64,000 nt of DNA from Natrinema versiforme (lineage in GTDB: Archaea; Halobacteriota; Halobacteria; Halobacteriales; Natrialbaceae): contig NZ_CP040332.1 in the NCBI RefSeq assembly GCF_005576615.1, positions 1 through 64,000 on the forward strand, given 5' to 3'. A program made the position numbers and the translations under genes. The notes under the pieces were generated by a model that worked only from the letters and a program-made list of their open reading frames with translations, was not told the DNA's origin and did not search any database. Below, one piece after another: positions 52,670 through 61,839 of the stretch. Each line of letters opens with the position of its first letter. Within the stretch, counting starts at the first letter, position 1.

Positions 52670-53764
52670 ATGTCGAAGAGAAGTGACGACTCACGCAGAA
52701 CAGTGTCGAGACGACAGTTGCTGGCGAGCACCGGGGTTACTGGGCTCGGAATGGCTGCCGGCTGTCTCAGCGAGGATAGCAGCAGCGACGCCGGACTCTC
52801 TGCCGCCTGGATCTACTTCGCCGAGGCGGACGATCAGGGCTGGACGTCGTCGCACGACGCAGGTCGGCAGGCGACCGCAGACGAACTGAACGACTTCGAG
52901 GGCGATTACGTCGAGAGCGTCGACGCCTCCGATGTCGAACAGACGGCCAGCCAGTTCGCCGAAGACGGCTTCGATGTCGTGTTCGGTCTGAGTGCGAGTT
53001 TCACCGATCCGATGGCTGCCGCCTCGGAGGAGTATCCCGATACCGCCTTCGAGGTGGCTTCAGGAATTGATACCGGCGAGAATTACGGTGCGTTCCACGA
53101 AAAACTGTACCACGCACGATACTTGGTCGGCTATGCGGCGGGCATGCTCACCGAGAACGACAACATCGGCTACGTCGCGGCCAATCCGGTGTCGACGGTT
53201 TACCAGGAAATCAACGGCTTCGCTTCCGGTGTCGCCGACGCCAACGGCGATGCGACGGTGTACGTTCGGTGGACGAACAGCTGGTACGACCCGGCGACGG
53301 AAGGCGAAAACGCCCAGGCGCTCATCGACGACGAGGATGTCGATGTCATGGCCCAGCACCAGGACTCACCATCCGTTCTCGAGACGGCAGCGGAAAACGA
53401 TATCTGGGCATCAGGATACGCGGAGTCCGCGCCGGACGCTGCGGGCGACAACTACCTGATGACCCCCGTCTTCAACTGGGAAGTCGTCTACATGCAGATC
53501 ATCGAACAGGTCCGTGCCGGCGAGTGGGAGGCCGGATATACGTTCCCGGGAATCGCGGACGGGGCCGTCGATATCAGCGATCCGGGACCGGAAGTGCCCG
53601 ACGAGGTCGTCGAGGAAGTCACGAGCATCAAAGAGGACATGGAGTCGGGCGACGCCGACGAAATCGTCTGGAGCGACACGCCGTACGAAGACTGGTCCGA
53701 AGAGGAAGTCCTGTTCGACTCGAGTTCCTTCGAGATGGACAATATCGACGGGCAGGAACTGTAG
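52670..53764 (+). CDS. BMP-family substrate-binding lipoprotein (nucleoside/purine)
   Basis: About 364 residues. The leader has a twin-arginine motif and lipobox (SRRQLLASTGVTGLGMAAGC). The body matches the BMP/PnrA family (AAWIYFAEADDQGWTSSHDA followed by GRQATADEL, EDGFDVVFGLSASFTDPMAA, DNIGYVAANPVSTVYQEING followed by FASGV, DNYLMTPVFNWEVVYMQIIE). These proteins bind nucleosides or nucleobases outside the cell. The matching permeases and ATPase are encoded convergently at 53893-57562. Its position among purine-degradation genes supports purine uptake. Confidence 0.92.
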   Translation: MSKRSDDSRRTVSRRQLLASTGVTGLGMAAGCLSEDSSSDAGLSAAWIYFAEADDQGWTSSHDAGRQATADELNDFEGDYVESVDASDVEQTASQFAEDGFDVVFGLSASFTDPMAAASEEYPDTAFEVASGIDTGENYGAFHEKLYHARYLVGYAAGMLTENDNIGYVAANPVSTVYQEINGFASGVADANGDATVYVRWTNSWYDPATEGENAQALIDDEDVDVMAQHQDSPSVLETAAENDIWASGYAESAPDAAGDNYLMTPVFNWEVVYMQIIEQVRAGEWEAGYTFPGIADGAVDISDPGPEVPDEVVEEVTSIKEDMESGDADEIVWSDTPYEDWSEEEVLFDSSSFEMDNIDGQEL

Positions 53765-53892
53765 CGGCGGGAGAGACGGGATTTTTACTACGATCGGTAG
53801 CCGTCAGTACCAGCGCGACCACGGCGTCCTGCGGACGAGTCGGAAACCCGGTACAACAGACCGTCCAACACGGCCGACAGAGTCGATAGGGG

Positions 53893-54867
53893 TTAGTCCT
53901 GTTCGCGGCTGTAGGCGTCGACCAGCGCCGAGGGCCCGCCCAGTTCATTGAGATTGCCCTGTCGCATGACGTACCAGAGGACGACGACCGTCATAATGTA
54001 GGGATAGGTATTCATCACTTGCGGGTTGAGCAGGAAGTCGACCGCCGACTCGACCGCGGCGATATCGATCCCCGAAAGCACCGCGTCACGGACCGCACCC
54101 GACCGGAAGGAGAGGGCATCGATGGCGGCGAAGAGGTACGCTCCGACGAGAAGCCGCCAGATGTGCCACTGCGCGAAGATGACCAGCGCGACGGCGATCC
54201 AGCCCCGGCCGGCGGTCATCTCGACGCCCCAGAAGTTGGTGAACGCGAGCGAGAGTTGTGCGCCGGCCCCACCTGCCAGTGCGCCGCCGAGCAAAACACA
54301 GGCGTACTGGATGCGGAAGACGGGCACGCCGGCTGTGTCAGCCGTCTCGGGATCCTCGCCGACCGCGGTGATCTCCGAGCCGACGTTCGTCCGAAAGAGG
54401 AGATACCAGATCACAGGAACGAGACTCAGGCTGAGGTAATCCAGCGCCGTCACGCTGAAAAACGCCTGCCCAACGACGGGGATATCCGACAGCAGCGGCA
54501 GGGGGATCTGGTCGAAGCCGTCGACGTTTCTGCCGACCCACGCCCGTCCGAAGTACGTCGTTACTCCCGTCCCTAACAGCGTGAGCATGATCCCGCTGAT
54601 CACCTGATCTGCCTTGAGCGAGATACAGAGCACCGCGTGCAAAAGTGCCAGCGCAGCTCCGGCGACCATCCCGATGGCGAATCCGAGCCAGAGACTCCCG
54701 GTGGAGATCGCCCCGGCAAAGCCGGCGAGTGCCCCGGCTAGCATCATCCCTTCGACACCGAGATTGAGCACGCCGCTACGTTCGGCGATGACCTCGCCCA
54801 TCGCCGCCAGTAACAGGGGGGTTGCAAGCCGGACGGTCGATTCGAGGGTGCCGGCGATGATACTCAT
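53893..54867 (-). CDS. ABC permease for nucleosides/purines (NupQ/YufQ type)
   Basis: A 324-residue permease with eight or so helices. The opening STVRLATPLLLAAMGEVIAE followed by RSGVLNLGVEGMMLAGA is the signature of the second permease of BMP-type nucleoside importers, and SEITAVGEDPETADTAGVPV is the loop contacting the ATPase. Its ATG overlaps the stop of the preceding permease by 4 bp (54864-54867). It forms the channel with that permease. Confidence 0.93.
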   Translation of the reverse strand: MSIIAGTLESTVRLATPLLLAAMGEVIAERSGVLNLGVEGMMLAGALAGFAGAISTGSLWLGFAIGMVAGAALALLHAVLCISLKADQVISGIMLTLLGTGVTTYFGRAWVGRNVDGFDQIPLPLLSDIPVVGQAFFSVTALDYLSLSLVPVIWYLLFRTNVGSEITAVGEDPETADTAGVPVFRIQYACVLLGGALAGGAGAQLSLAFTNFWGVEMTAGRGWIAVALVIFAQWHIWRLLVGAYLFAAIDALSFRSGAVRDAVLSGIDIAAVESAVDFLLNPQVMNTYPYIMTVVVLWYVMRQGNLNELGGPSALVDAYSREQD

Positions 54868-55964
54868 GCTGATCCCTCCACACTCGGCTCAGATCCGGAA
54901 TCCGGCTTACTACCGAAGGTCACCGCTAATCGGTAGTCCGTGATGAACTCCGCGGTCAGAAGAAACAGGATCGTCAGCGCGACGATCACGTCGACCAGTG
55001 CGTTCGGCACGTCCATCGTGATTGCGACCGTCGTTCCACCAGCGGTCAGGACCCCGAAAAACAGTGCGGCGAGAAGCACCCGGAAGACGCCGTTACGGCC
55101 CAGCAGGGCGACTGCAACCGCTGTGAATCCGTATCCGGGTGAAAAGCTCTCGAAGAGACGACCGTGGACGCCCGCGATCTCGATGATACCAGCTAACCCC
55201 GCGAGAAAGCCGCCGATAAGGAAGACGAGGATGTAGATCTTGTAGCTGCTGATCCCCGCCTGTTTCGCCGCGGCCGGATTCGAGCCGATAAACGTGATCT
55301 CGTACCCGAGCCTCGTTCGGGTCAGAAGCAGCGTCCCGAGCACCGCCGCGATCGCCAGGATGCCGACACCGACGTGAAGCCGGGGATGGAGGACGGTCGG
55401 TAACTCCGCGGCGTCGGGGAGGCGATCGGTCGCTGTCTGCCCGCCGCGGCCCTGAAGCGGTCCGCGAAGCAGGTAGCCAGTAAACGTCGTCGCAGCGAAG
55501 GTGAGCATCAACGAGGAGATGATCTCGTTGACGTCGTGTTCGGCCCGGAGATACCCGGGGATCGCCCCGTACAGCGCGGCGGCGAGTCCGGACGCAAGCA
55601 TCATTAACACCAGTAGGACGTAGCTCGGAACGCCGTAGTTCAGACCGATATACGTTCCGACGATCGCACCGACATACAACTGTCCTTCCGCTCCGATATT
55701 CCAGAGGCCGGCCTTCAGCGGAATGTAGACGGCTAATCCGGCGAGAAATAGCGGCGTCGCCGTCGTGAGGATATCGGCGATGCCGCCGAGATCCAGCAGG
55801 CTGTCGAGGAAAATTTGCTCGTAGACGAGAATCGGGTTGGCCCCGATCCACAGAAGCGGGATTGCGGCGACGAACAGCGCCGCGAGAATCGTCAGCACGG
55901 GAGCCCCGTAGTCGAGCCACCGCGGAGTCGATTCTCGGCTTTCGACTTCGATAGCGGGCGTCAT
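54864..55964 (-). CDS. ABC permease for nucleosides/purines (NupP/YufP type)
   Basis: A 366-residue permease. It has a short N-terminal cytoplasmic part, then WLDYGAPVLTILAALFVAAI, ATPLFLAGLAVYIPLKAGLW followed by NIGAEGQLYVGAIVG, the ATPase-contact loop YEITFIGSNPAAAKQAGISS and FGVLTAGGTTVAI near the end. ATG 55964 gives MTPAIEVESRES and overlaps the ATPase stop by 4 bp. It is the larger permease of the importer. Confidence 0.93.
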   Translation of the reverse strand: MTPAIEVESRESTPRWLDYGAPVLTILAALFVAAIPLLWIGANPILVYEQIFLDSLLDLGGIADILTTATPLFLAGLAVYIPLKAGLWNIGAEGQLYVGAIVGTYIGLNYGVPSYVLLVLMMLASGLAAALYGAIPGYLRAEHDVNEIISSLMLTFAATTFTGYLLRGPLQGRGGQTATDRLPDAAELPTVLHPRLHVGVGILAIAAVLGTLLLTRTRLGYEITFIGSNPAAAKQAGISSYKIYILVFLIGGFLAGLAGIIEIAGVHGRLFESFSPGYGFTAVAVALLGRNGVFRVLLAALFFGVLTAGGTTVAITMDVPNALVDVIVALTILFLLTAEFITDYRLAVTFGSKPDSGSEPSVEGSA

Positions 55965-57562
55965 TTGAGCCCCTCGGTTCGCTGTGTTCGCTCGGTTCCG
56001 TCCGGTTTGGCTCCGGTCGACATGTACATGCCGAGTTCCCACTTGTCGGTCTCCTCTGGTGTCGTCTCGAAGACGAACTGGCCGTCGTACATCACGAGAA
56101 TTCGATCGCTCATATCGAGCAGTTCGTCCAGATCCTCGGAGATCAGTACCACGCCCGTTCCGTCCGTCCGCTGTTCGAGCATGAGTTCTCGGATCCGCTC
56201 GATCGCACCGACGTCGACCCCTCGAGTCGGCTGGTTCGCGACGAGTAGATCGGGTTTACGATGCATCTCACGCGCGAGAATAAGTTTCTGGAGGTTGCCG
56301 CCGGACAGGTCCCCGGCAGCGGTCTCCCGAACGTTCTCGACGCCCCGGACGTCGAACTCCTCGACCAGTTGATTGGCGTACGTCTCCATCTCATCGTAAT
56401 CGAGCAAGGCGCTATCGCCCGACAGTTCGCCGTTTCGATACACCTTACTGCCGGCGTTGTGCATCACGCTCAATTGCTCCGCACAGCCGTGTTTGTATCG
56501 GTCTCCGGGAACGAACGACACGCCGGCGTCGATGAACGCCCGCGGGGATTGGCCGGTCAGATCCGTGCCGTTGACGCTTATCCGCCCGGTCTGAACCGAT
56601 CGATCGCCGATCAGACACTCGGCCAACTCCCGTTGGCCGTTGCCGCTGACGCCCGCGATTCCGACGACCTCGCCCTCGCGGACGGTGAGGTCGACGCCCG
56701 AAAGGACCGAGACGCCGCGGTCGTCACGCGCGCGGAGTCCCTCCGCCTCGAGAACCGGCTCACCGACAGCCACCGGTTCCGTATCGAGTCGAAAGAGCAC
56801 CTCGCGTCCGACCATCTTTTCAGCCAGGTCGCGCTGGCTGACGGTGTCGGCGTCGATCGTCTCGATTTTCTCGCCGTCGCGCAGGACAGTGACGCGGTCG
56901 GCCATCTCTTCGACTTCCCAGAGTTTGTGCGTGATGAAAATGACTGTGAGCCCTTCCGAAACGAGCGTGTCGATGGTCTCGAACAGTTGTTCGGCCTCGT
57001 TGGGCGTTAGGACGGCGGTTGGTTCGTCGAGGATCAGGAGATCGATGTCTCGGTACAGCGCTTTGAGAATCTCGACGCGCTGGCGTTCGCCGATATCGAG
57101 TTCCCAGACGTTCGCGTCCGGATCGACAGTCAGCCCGTACTCCGCGGCGAGTTCTTCGACCCGTTCGCGCGGCCCGTCCCGTTCTCGCCCGAATAGCCGC
57201 TTGATCGGTGACAACACACCGCCGGTTGACTTGGTCTCACGTTCGCCCAGAACGATGTTCTCCAGGACGGTCATCCGGGCAACGAGCATGAAGTGCTGGT
57301 GGACCATGCCGATGCCGGCGTCGATCGCATCGTTCGGGGAATCGAAGCTGCGGGGCGTTCCCTCGAACGTGATCGTACCACTCGTCGGACTGTACAGTCC
57401 GTAGAGGATATTCATCAGCGTGCTCTTGCCGGCCCCGTTTTCGCCCAGTAACCCGTGAACTTCGCCACGCCGTACTGAGAGATCGATCCCGTCGTTGGCG
57501 ACGATGTCACCGAACTCCTTGGTCACGCCCTCGAGTTCGAGTATCGTTTGTTCTTCACTCAT
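55961..57562 (-). CDS. ABC ATPase for nucleosides/purines (NupO/YufO type, two ATP domains)
   Basis: A 533-residue protein with two ATP-binding domains, as in sugar- and nucleoside-importer ATPases. The first has LLGENGAGKSTLMNILYGLY, DIGERQRVEILKALYRD and LLILDEPTAVLTP; the second has a degenerate Walker A (GVSGNGQREL), LSGGNLQKLILAREM and a less standard LLVANQPTRGVD Walker B. Such degeneration of the second domain is normal in this family. ATG 57562 (MSEEQTILELEGVTK) is chosen. It is first in the operon; ATATATAAATG-like sequence at about 57805-57820 (minus strand) may be its promoter, leaving a leader of about 230 bp. Confidence 0.93.
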   Translation of the reverse strand: MSEEQTILELEGVTKEFGDIVANDGIDLSVRRGEVHGLLGENGAGKSTLMNILYGLYSPTSGTITFEGTPRSFDSPNDAIDAGIGMVHQHFMLVARMTVLENIVLGERETKSTGGVLSPIKRLFGRERDGPRERVEELAAEYGLTVDPDANVWELDIGERQRVEILKALYRDIDLLILDEPTAVLTPNEAEQLFETIDTLVSEGLTVIFITHKLWEVEEMADRVTVLRDGEKIETIDADTVSQRDLAEKMVGREVLFRLDTEPVAVGEPVLEAEGLRARDDRGVSVLSGVDLTVREGEVVGIAGVSGNGQRELAECLIGDRSVQTGRISVNGTDLTGQSPRAFIDAGVSFVPGDRYKHGCAEQLSVMHNAGSKVYRNGELSGDSALLDYDEMETYANQLVEEFDVRGVENVRETAAGDLSGGNLQKLILAREMHRKPDLLVANQPTRGVDVGAIERIRELMLEQRTDGTGVVLISEDLDELLDMSDRILVMYDGQFVFETTPEETDKWELGMYMSTGAKPDGTERTQRTEGLK

Positions 57563-58100
57563 AGTTGAATCATGTCGTATTGGTCTCTCGCGTCGATTTA
57601 GCACTCGTTCCCCAGTCGGATTCCCCGCTGTTCGCCCGGAGAAATCGCTGCGATGGCCTCTCCGGACATATTCCATTGAAACGTTGAATCGTAACCGCCT
57701 GAACGGGAGTCAGACCCCTCCTACGCCGTGTGCGAGTCGAACGGCGAAAAGCCGGGGAAACTGGGGCTGGGGAACTCATCTCACGTCGATATTCCAAACA
57801 TTTGCATTTATATATTCCTGTCTGGGCAGATATCGCACGATAGAGAGGCAACAGTTTGGGAAATATATCTTTAACGTAGAAAAGCGAAAACGATACATTA
57901 GATATGGCGAGTACCGCTCGAAACGGACAGACAGACAATGCTTCTCACAGAAGAACCGTCCGGCGAAACGGCCGACGGCACGTGATCATTATTGCAGCTC
58001 TTTCTCACCGGGTGAAGAGGACGGTACATTTCCGGGCATGAAAGCCTCGACTTCGTCGCCGTGGTGAAAAGAACCGCCACAACCGCGACGAGACTGCCCG
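57563..58100. other. Intergenic stretch between importer and uricase operons
   Basis: No supported gene. It holds the presumed promoter of the importer operon (minus-strand TATATAAATG near 57815). Short frames here have no coding character. Confidence 0.4.
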
Positions 58101-58451
58101 TTAGCTTCCCCGGTAGGTCGTGTACCCTCCCGGCGAGAGGAGCAGCGGGACGTGGTAGTGTTCGTCCGGTTCAGCGATCACGAAGCGCACGGGAACCGTG
58201 TCGAGAAACGATGACTCGTCGTCGACCGATCGGTAGTACTCGCCGACGTCGAACAACAGTTGGTACGTGCCTGCCTCCATCTCTTCGGAGGTGAGCAGGG
58301 GCTCGGTTAGCCGTCCGTCGTCGTTGGTGACACCCTGTGCGAGTTGTTCGGCCTCGCTCGATTCATCCAGCCGCTGAAGCGTAACCTCGACGCCGGGAGC
58401 GGGCCCTTCTCGACCCGTATCCAGAACGTGTGTCGTCAGTTCGGCGCTCAT
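58101..58451 (-). CDS. uraH: 5-Hydroxyisourate hydrolase
   Basis: A 116-residue transthyretin-like protein. The family landmarks are LTTHVLDTGREGPAPGVEVT near the N-terminus (first catalytic His), a central TNDDGRLTEPLL, HYHVPLLLSPGGYTTYRGS at the end with the catalytic His and the closing YRGS. It converts 5-hydroxyisourate, the product of uricase, to OHCU. Its ATG overlaps the uricase stop by 4 bp, so the two enzymes of consecutive steps are co-translated. Confidence 0.95.
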   Translation of the reverse strand: MSAELTTHVLDTGREGPAPGVEVTLQRLDESSEAEQLAQGVTNDDGRLTEPLLTSEEMEAGTYQLLFDVGEYYRSVDDESSFLDTVPVRFVIAEPDEHYHVPLLLSPGGYTTYRGS

Positions 58452-59431
58452 TCCGACATCTCTTCGAGGTCGCTGTGATCCATCGAAAACTGCTGGAATC
58501 CGGTCGGTCGCGGAGGCTCTTTCAGCACTTTCGCGTCCCCGTCGAGATCGCGCTCCTGGATCCAGGTGCGGTTGTTCGCCTCGAAGCTGACGGATTCGAG
58601 CTGCGGGAACCGTTCGAGTACTCGCAGCCCGATCTGGTAGATCAGATCCTGGATCGAGTTGGAGTCGACCTCGTGGAAGACGACCTGAGCGATATCGCGG
58701 ACCTGCTCGGCGGGAACGTATCGCTCCGGATCCGTTCCCAGTGCGTCCGCCGACTCCGCGTACGTCCAGAAGATGTCGAGGGTGATGTGCAGTGCTCGGT
58801 CCTCCCGTTCCGGCAGCGTCGTGTACTCGTCTTGGACGTAGTCGGTGAACGAACTCCCCTTGACCTTGACCAGTTCGATGTCGGTTACGCCGCTGATGTG
58901 GTCCGCGATAACCGGACCGTCCTCGCTCCGTTCGAGATAGATCTCCCCGAAGCCCGATTCGTTGTGAGACTGGCGAAAGACGAGGCCGCTATCCTCAAAG
59001 CCGTCCTCGCTGGGAACGTCCCGCTCCTCGAACGGAATCTCGTCGGCGGACAGCTGGATCGACTCCATCTGTGAGTAGGTGTCCAGAAACTGCGAGCCGA
59101 CGAACTCGAGAAAGCCCTCGATGGTGGCTCCCTCGTACTCGCCGGCCTGATGGAGGACGAAATTCTTCATCGAGTCCGTCGCGACCACCGTGCTGTTGTC
59201 ACCCTCGCTGAACGACGGTAAGAACGCTTCGCCATCGACCTGGACGCGCACGTCGAGGCCGAACAGCGTGTTATCCCGACCGTCGAACGACGATTCGGGA
59301 ATCGTCCGAATCCCCTCGAGCGGGGACGCGTACGTACGGTAGACGGCGATTTTCTCCTTGCCGTAGTTCATCGTCCGCTGCTCGGAATCGTCCGCAGTAC
59401 GACTCGCTGATCGCTTCTGATTAACCGTCAT
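58448..59431 (-). CDS. uox: Urate oxidase (uricase)
   Basis: A 327-residue cofactor-free urate oxidase. Its beginning shows NYGKEKIAVYRTYASPLEGI followed by R (the catalytic Lys region); NSTVVATDSMKNFVLHQAGE is the conserved TVVATD motif with the catalytic Thr; later segments include VKGSSFTDYVQDEYTTLPER and the C-terminal ANNRTWIQERD. It oxidises urate to 5-hydroxyisourate, producing hydrogen peroxide. Two internal ATGs exist, but the start at 59431 keeps the full N-terminus; 59371 (MNYGKEKI) is an alternative. Confidence 0.94.
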   Translation of the reverse strand: MTVNQKRSASRTADDSEQRTMNYGKEKIAVYRTYASPLEGIRTIPESSFDGRDNTLFGLDVRVQVDGEAFLPSFSEGDNSTVVATDSMKNFVLHQAGEYEGATIEGFLEFVGSQFLDTYSQMESIQLSADEIPFEERDVPSEDGFEDSGLVFRQSHNESGFGEIYLERSEDGPVIADHISGVTDIELVKVKGSSFTDYVQDEYTTLPEREDRALHITLDIFWTYAESADALGTDPERYVPAEQVRDIAQVVFHEVDSNSIQDLIYQIGLRVLERFPQLESVSFEANNRTWIQERDLDGDAKVLKEPPRPTGFQQFSMDHSDLEEMSE

Positions 59432-59616
59432 TGTCTGTCTGGACCATCTGGATCAGCATACAAAAACACTGGTATTCGTACAACATTGGGGGGATAATAC
59501 GCGATAAACGGAGGAGAATATCAACTGGGGGCCGCTGAAGCTGTAATTCAGCACAGCTCGAGAATGACGGTTCTACGCCAGCCGTCGGTACCGAGCGGAC
59601 CAGTCGGCGGCTGCCA

Positions 59617-60120
59617 TCACGTGGGAAACCGATCTTCGAGCCGGAACCGGGCGATCGTGTGTACTTCCGCCAGCGCCGTCCGGAACTCGTCGGCTTCCGA
59701 GTGTTCAACTCGCCGTTCCATCGCCTCCCGGATCGTCTCTGGTGATTCGTCCCTGACGGCCATGATGAACGGGAACCCGAACGTCTCGAGGTAGCGTTCG
59801 TTCAGTCGTTGGAAGGCCTCGTACATCTCGGGGGAAAGCTGGTCGAGACCGGCAGCGGCCTGTTCCTCCGCGGATGATTCCGTAATCCTGGTCTGGTCGC
59901 CGAGATCCGGATGCGCTCGGAGCAGTTCCAGTTTCTTTTCCCGCGATGCGTCGTCGACCGCGTGTTTCATCGCGTCTCGTAGCTCCGCGAGCGACGCGAA
60001 CGGTCGTTCCGAGCGGACCCGCTCAGCGACCCAGGGGGAGTGCTCGTATATGTCGTCCAACTCGTCGACGAACGCCGCTTCATCGAGGTGATTGATCTCG
60101 TCGATCGTGAGGTCGGCCAT
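59617..60120 (-). CDS. uraD: OHCU decarboxylase
   Basis: A 167-residue protein. The signature LRAHPDLGDQ with the catalytic His, and ERYLETFGFPFIMAVR with the conserved FGFPF, identify 2-oxo-4-hydroxy-4-carboxy-5-ureidoimidazoline decarboxylase, which makes S-allantoin. ATG 60120 (MADLTIDEINHLDEAAFVDE) is chosen over 60171 because relatives begin at this helix. It lies upstream of the uricase gene, 185 bp away, and downstream of the allantoinase gene on the same strand, in metabolic company order. Confidence 0.94.
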   Translation of the reverse strand: MADLTIDEINHLDEAAFVDELDDIYEHSPWVAERVRSERPFASLAELRDAMKHAVDDASREKKLELLRAHPDLGDQTRITESSAEEQAAAGLDQLSPEMYEAFQRLNERYLETFGFPFIMAVRDESPETIREAMERRVEHSEADEFRTALAEVHTIARFRLEDRFPT

Positions 60121-60180
60121 CGCCGGTTGTTGTTCGCACTGCCGATGACTTAAACTGTTGCCTTCGTGCAATACAGAATC

Positions 60181-61560
60181 TCACACGCTCCAGTCGGGGA
60201 CGTTCCGTTCGATGAACTCCCCGTGACCGGGGTCGGCCGCGATCTCGCCGTCCTCAGCGACCACTGCTCCCCGGACGAGCGTCTTCGTGACTCGTCCCGT
60301 CACCTCCCGTCCCTCGTAAATCGAGTAATCCGCCTTAGATGCGTTGTCTTCGGCAGTGATCGTGTCTGTTGCTTCGGGGTCGAACAGGACGATATCGGCG
60401 TCCGTTCCCGGGTCGAGGGTCCCCTTGTTCGGGAGTCCGAACGTTTCCGCCGGATTGGTGCTCATGACGCGGACGAGAAACGGGTAGCTCAGCCCTCGCT
60501 CGTTGATCGCCTCGTCGTGAAACACCGGCAGGCTCACCTGCACACCGTTCGCGCCGTAGGGCCCCTCCCACCACGGCTGGTTCTCCTTGCTCGACCGCAG
60601 CTGGGCGACGTGGTCCGTCGAGATGACGCTCAGCACACCACGGCGGAGCGACTCGAACATCGCTTCGACATCGTCCGGCGTCCGGATCGGCGGCGCGATT
60701 TTCGGGAGATTACCGAGCCTCGAGTAAATCGACGCATCGAGCGTCGTATAATGCGTACAGGTCTCCGCCCGGACGCGAGAGCCGTCGTCCTGAAACCGGG
60801 CGATCGCATCGACCGCTTCGCGGCAGCTCGTATGAAAGCCGTAGTACTTCGCTCCGGCCTCGGTGGCGAGCCGGACTGCGTCTTCGGCGGCCATCGCCTC
60901 CGCGTAGTCCGGTCGAGACTGTGGATACTCTTCGGGAGCCGCCTTTCCGGCCGCCCGTAACTCGGCCGCGAGGGATCGACAGACCGAGTCGTCTTCCGTG
61001 TGGACCACGCCGACAGCTCCGTGATCCGCGAGCACGTCGAACACCCGCCGCAGATAGCCGCTCGAGACGCCGAAGTCGTAGGCCGTGTACATTTTGAACG
61101 ATGTCACACCGGCATCAATGAGGTCTGGAATTTCCTCGAAGAGATCGTCTCCCTCGCGGAGGATGCCGCCGTGGAGTCCGAAGTCGACGAGCGCCTCCCG
61201 TTGATTGGCACGCTTTCGTTGGAGCCCGTCAGTGATCGGGGCCGGTTCGTCCCACGGGCTCTCTTCGCTCTCGTAGGCTTGCCACGCGAAATCGATGACG
61301 GTGGTGACGCCGCCCAGTGCGGCCGCGCTCGTGGCGGTCCGATAGCTATCGATCGAGACGTGGTCGTCGATGTGGACGTGTGGATCGACGATCCCGGGCA
61401 TAACTAACTGGTCCGTTGCGTCGATTCGGACGTCTCCCTCGGGGAGATTTCCCTCCTCGCCGACGCCGACGATGGTCCCGTCGTTGATGGCGACCGCGGC
61501 GTCGAACGTCGACGAGGCAGTAACGACGGTACCGCCCGCGATGACTGTATCGACCGACAT
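60181..61560 (-). CDS. allB: Allantoinase / dihydroorotase-family amidohydrolase
   Basis: A 459-residue cyclic amidohydrolase. Metal-site residues are visible: PGIVDPHVHIDDH (His-x-His), the carboxylated Lys in VTSFKMYTAYDFG, His in VVHTEDDSV, His in YGFHTSCREAV and the catalytic Asp in VISTDHVAQ. Hydantoinases and dihydropyrimidinases look similar. The assignment to allantoinase rests on adjacency to uricase, hydrolase and decarboxylase genes, for which it would perform the next step (allantoin to allantoate). Confidence 0.88.
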   Translation of the reverse strand: MSVDTVIAGGTVVTASSTFDAAVAINDGTIVGVGEEGNLPEGDVRIDATDQLVMPGIVDPHVHIDDHVSIDSYRTATSAAALGGVTTVIDFAWQAYESEESPWDEPAPITDGLQRKRANQREALVDFGLHGGILREGDDLFEEIPDLIDAGVTSFKMYTAYDFGVSSGYLRRVFDVLADHGAVGVVHTEDDSVCRSLAAELRAAGKAAPEEYPQSRPDYAEAMAAEDAVRLATEAGAKYYGFHTSCREAVDAIARFQDDGSRVRAETCTHYTTLDASIYSRLGNLPKIAPPIRTPDDVEAMFESLRRGVLSVISTDHVAQLRSSKENQPWWEGPYGANGVQVSLPVFHDEAINERGLSYPFLVRVMSTNPAETFGLPNKGTLDPGTDADIVLFDPEATDTITAEDNASKADYSIYEGREVTGRVTKTLVRGAVVAEDGEIAADPGHGEFIERNVPDWSV

Positions 61561-61585
61561 GCGCTACCGGTACTGTCCCGAAGAA

Positions 61586-61595
61586 ATTATAGATA
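61586..61595 (-). promoter_or_regulatory. TATA box of the allantoinase gene
   Basis: On the minus strand TATCTATAAT lies about 28 bp before ATG 61560, the distance for a leaderless haloarchaeal transcript. The gap is shared with the divergent amidohydrolase gene. Confidence 0.5.
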
Positions 61596-61839
61596 CCGAT
61601 CACTCTCCACTCGAGCCGAAATCCGCCGGTCGATGTGCTCGGCGAAACCGCAACGATACCGGGGAACCGGAATACGGAGCCACTCTGTTATTTGTCATCC
61701 TTCCGGAGTTCGAACCCCACAAATGTTTAGATACTGGGGTGAAATGTCTGAGTATGGTACCTTTCGAAGGAACCAACGGCAGGACTCTCGGTTCTGTCAG
61801 GACAGGCGGTTGCAGACGGAGCACAGCGAGGTCGAACCG

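Noticed and set aside
57904-58044. 46-codon plus-strand frame from an ATG upstream of the uricase operon end
   Set aside because: Basic, low-information content, opposite direction to both neighbours, and no ribosome site or conservation known.
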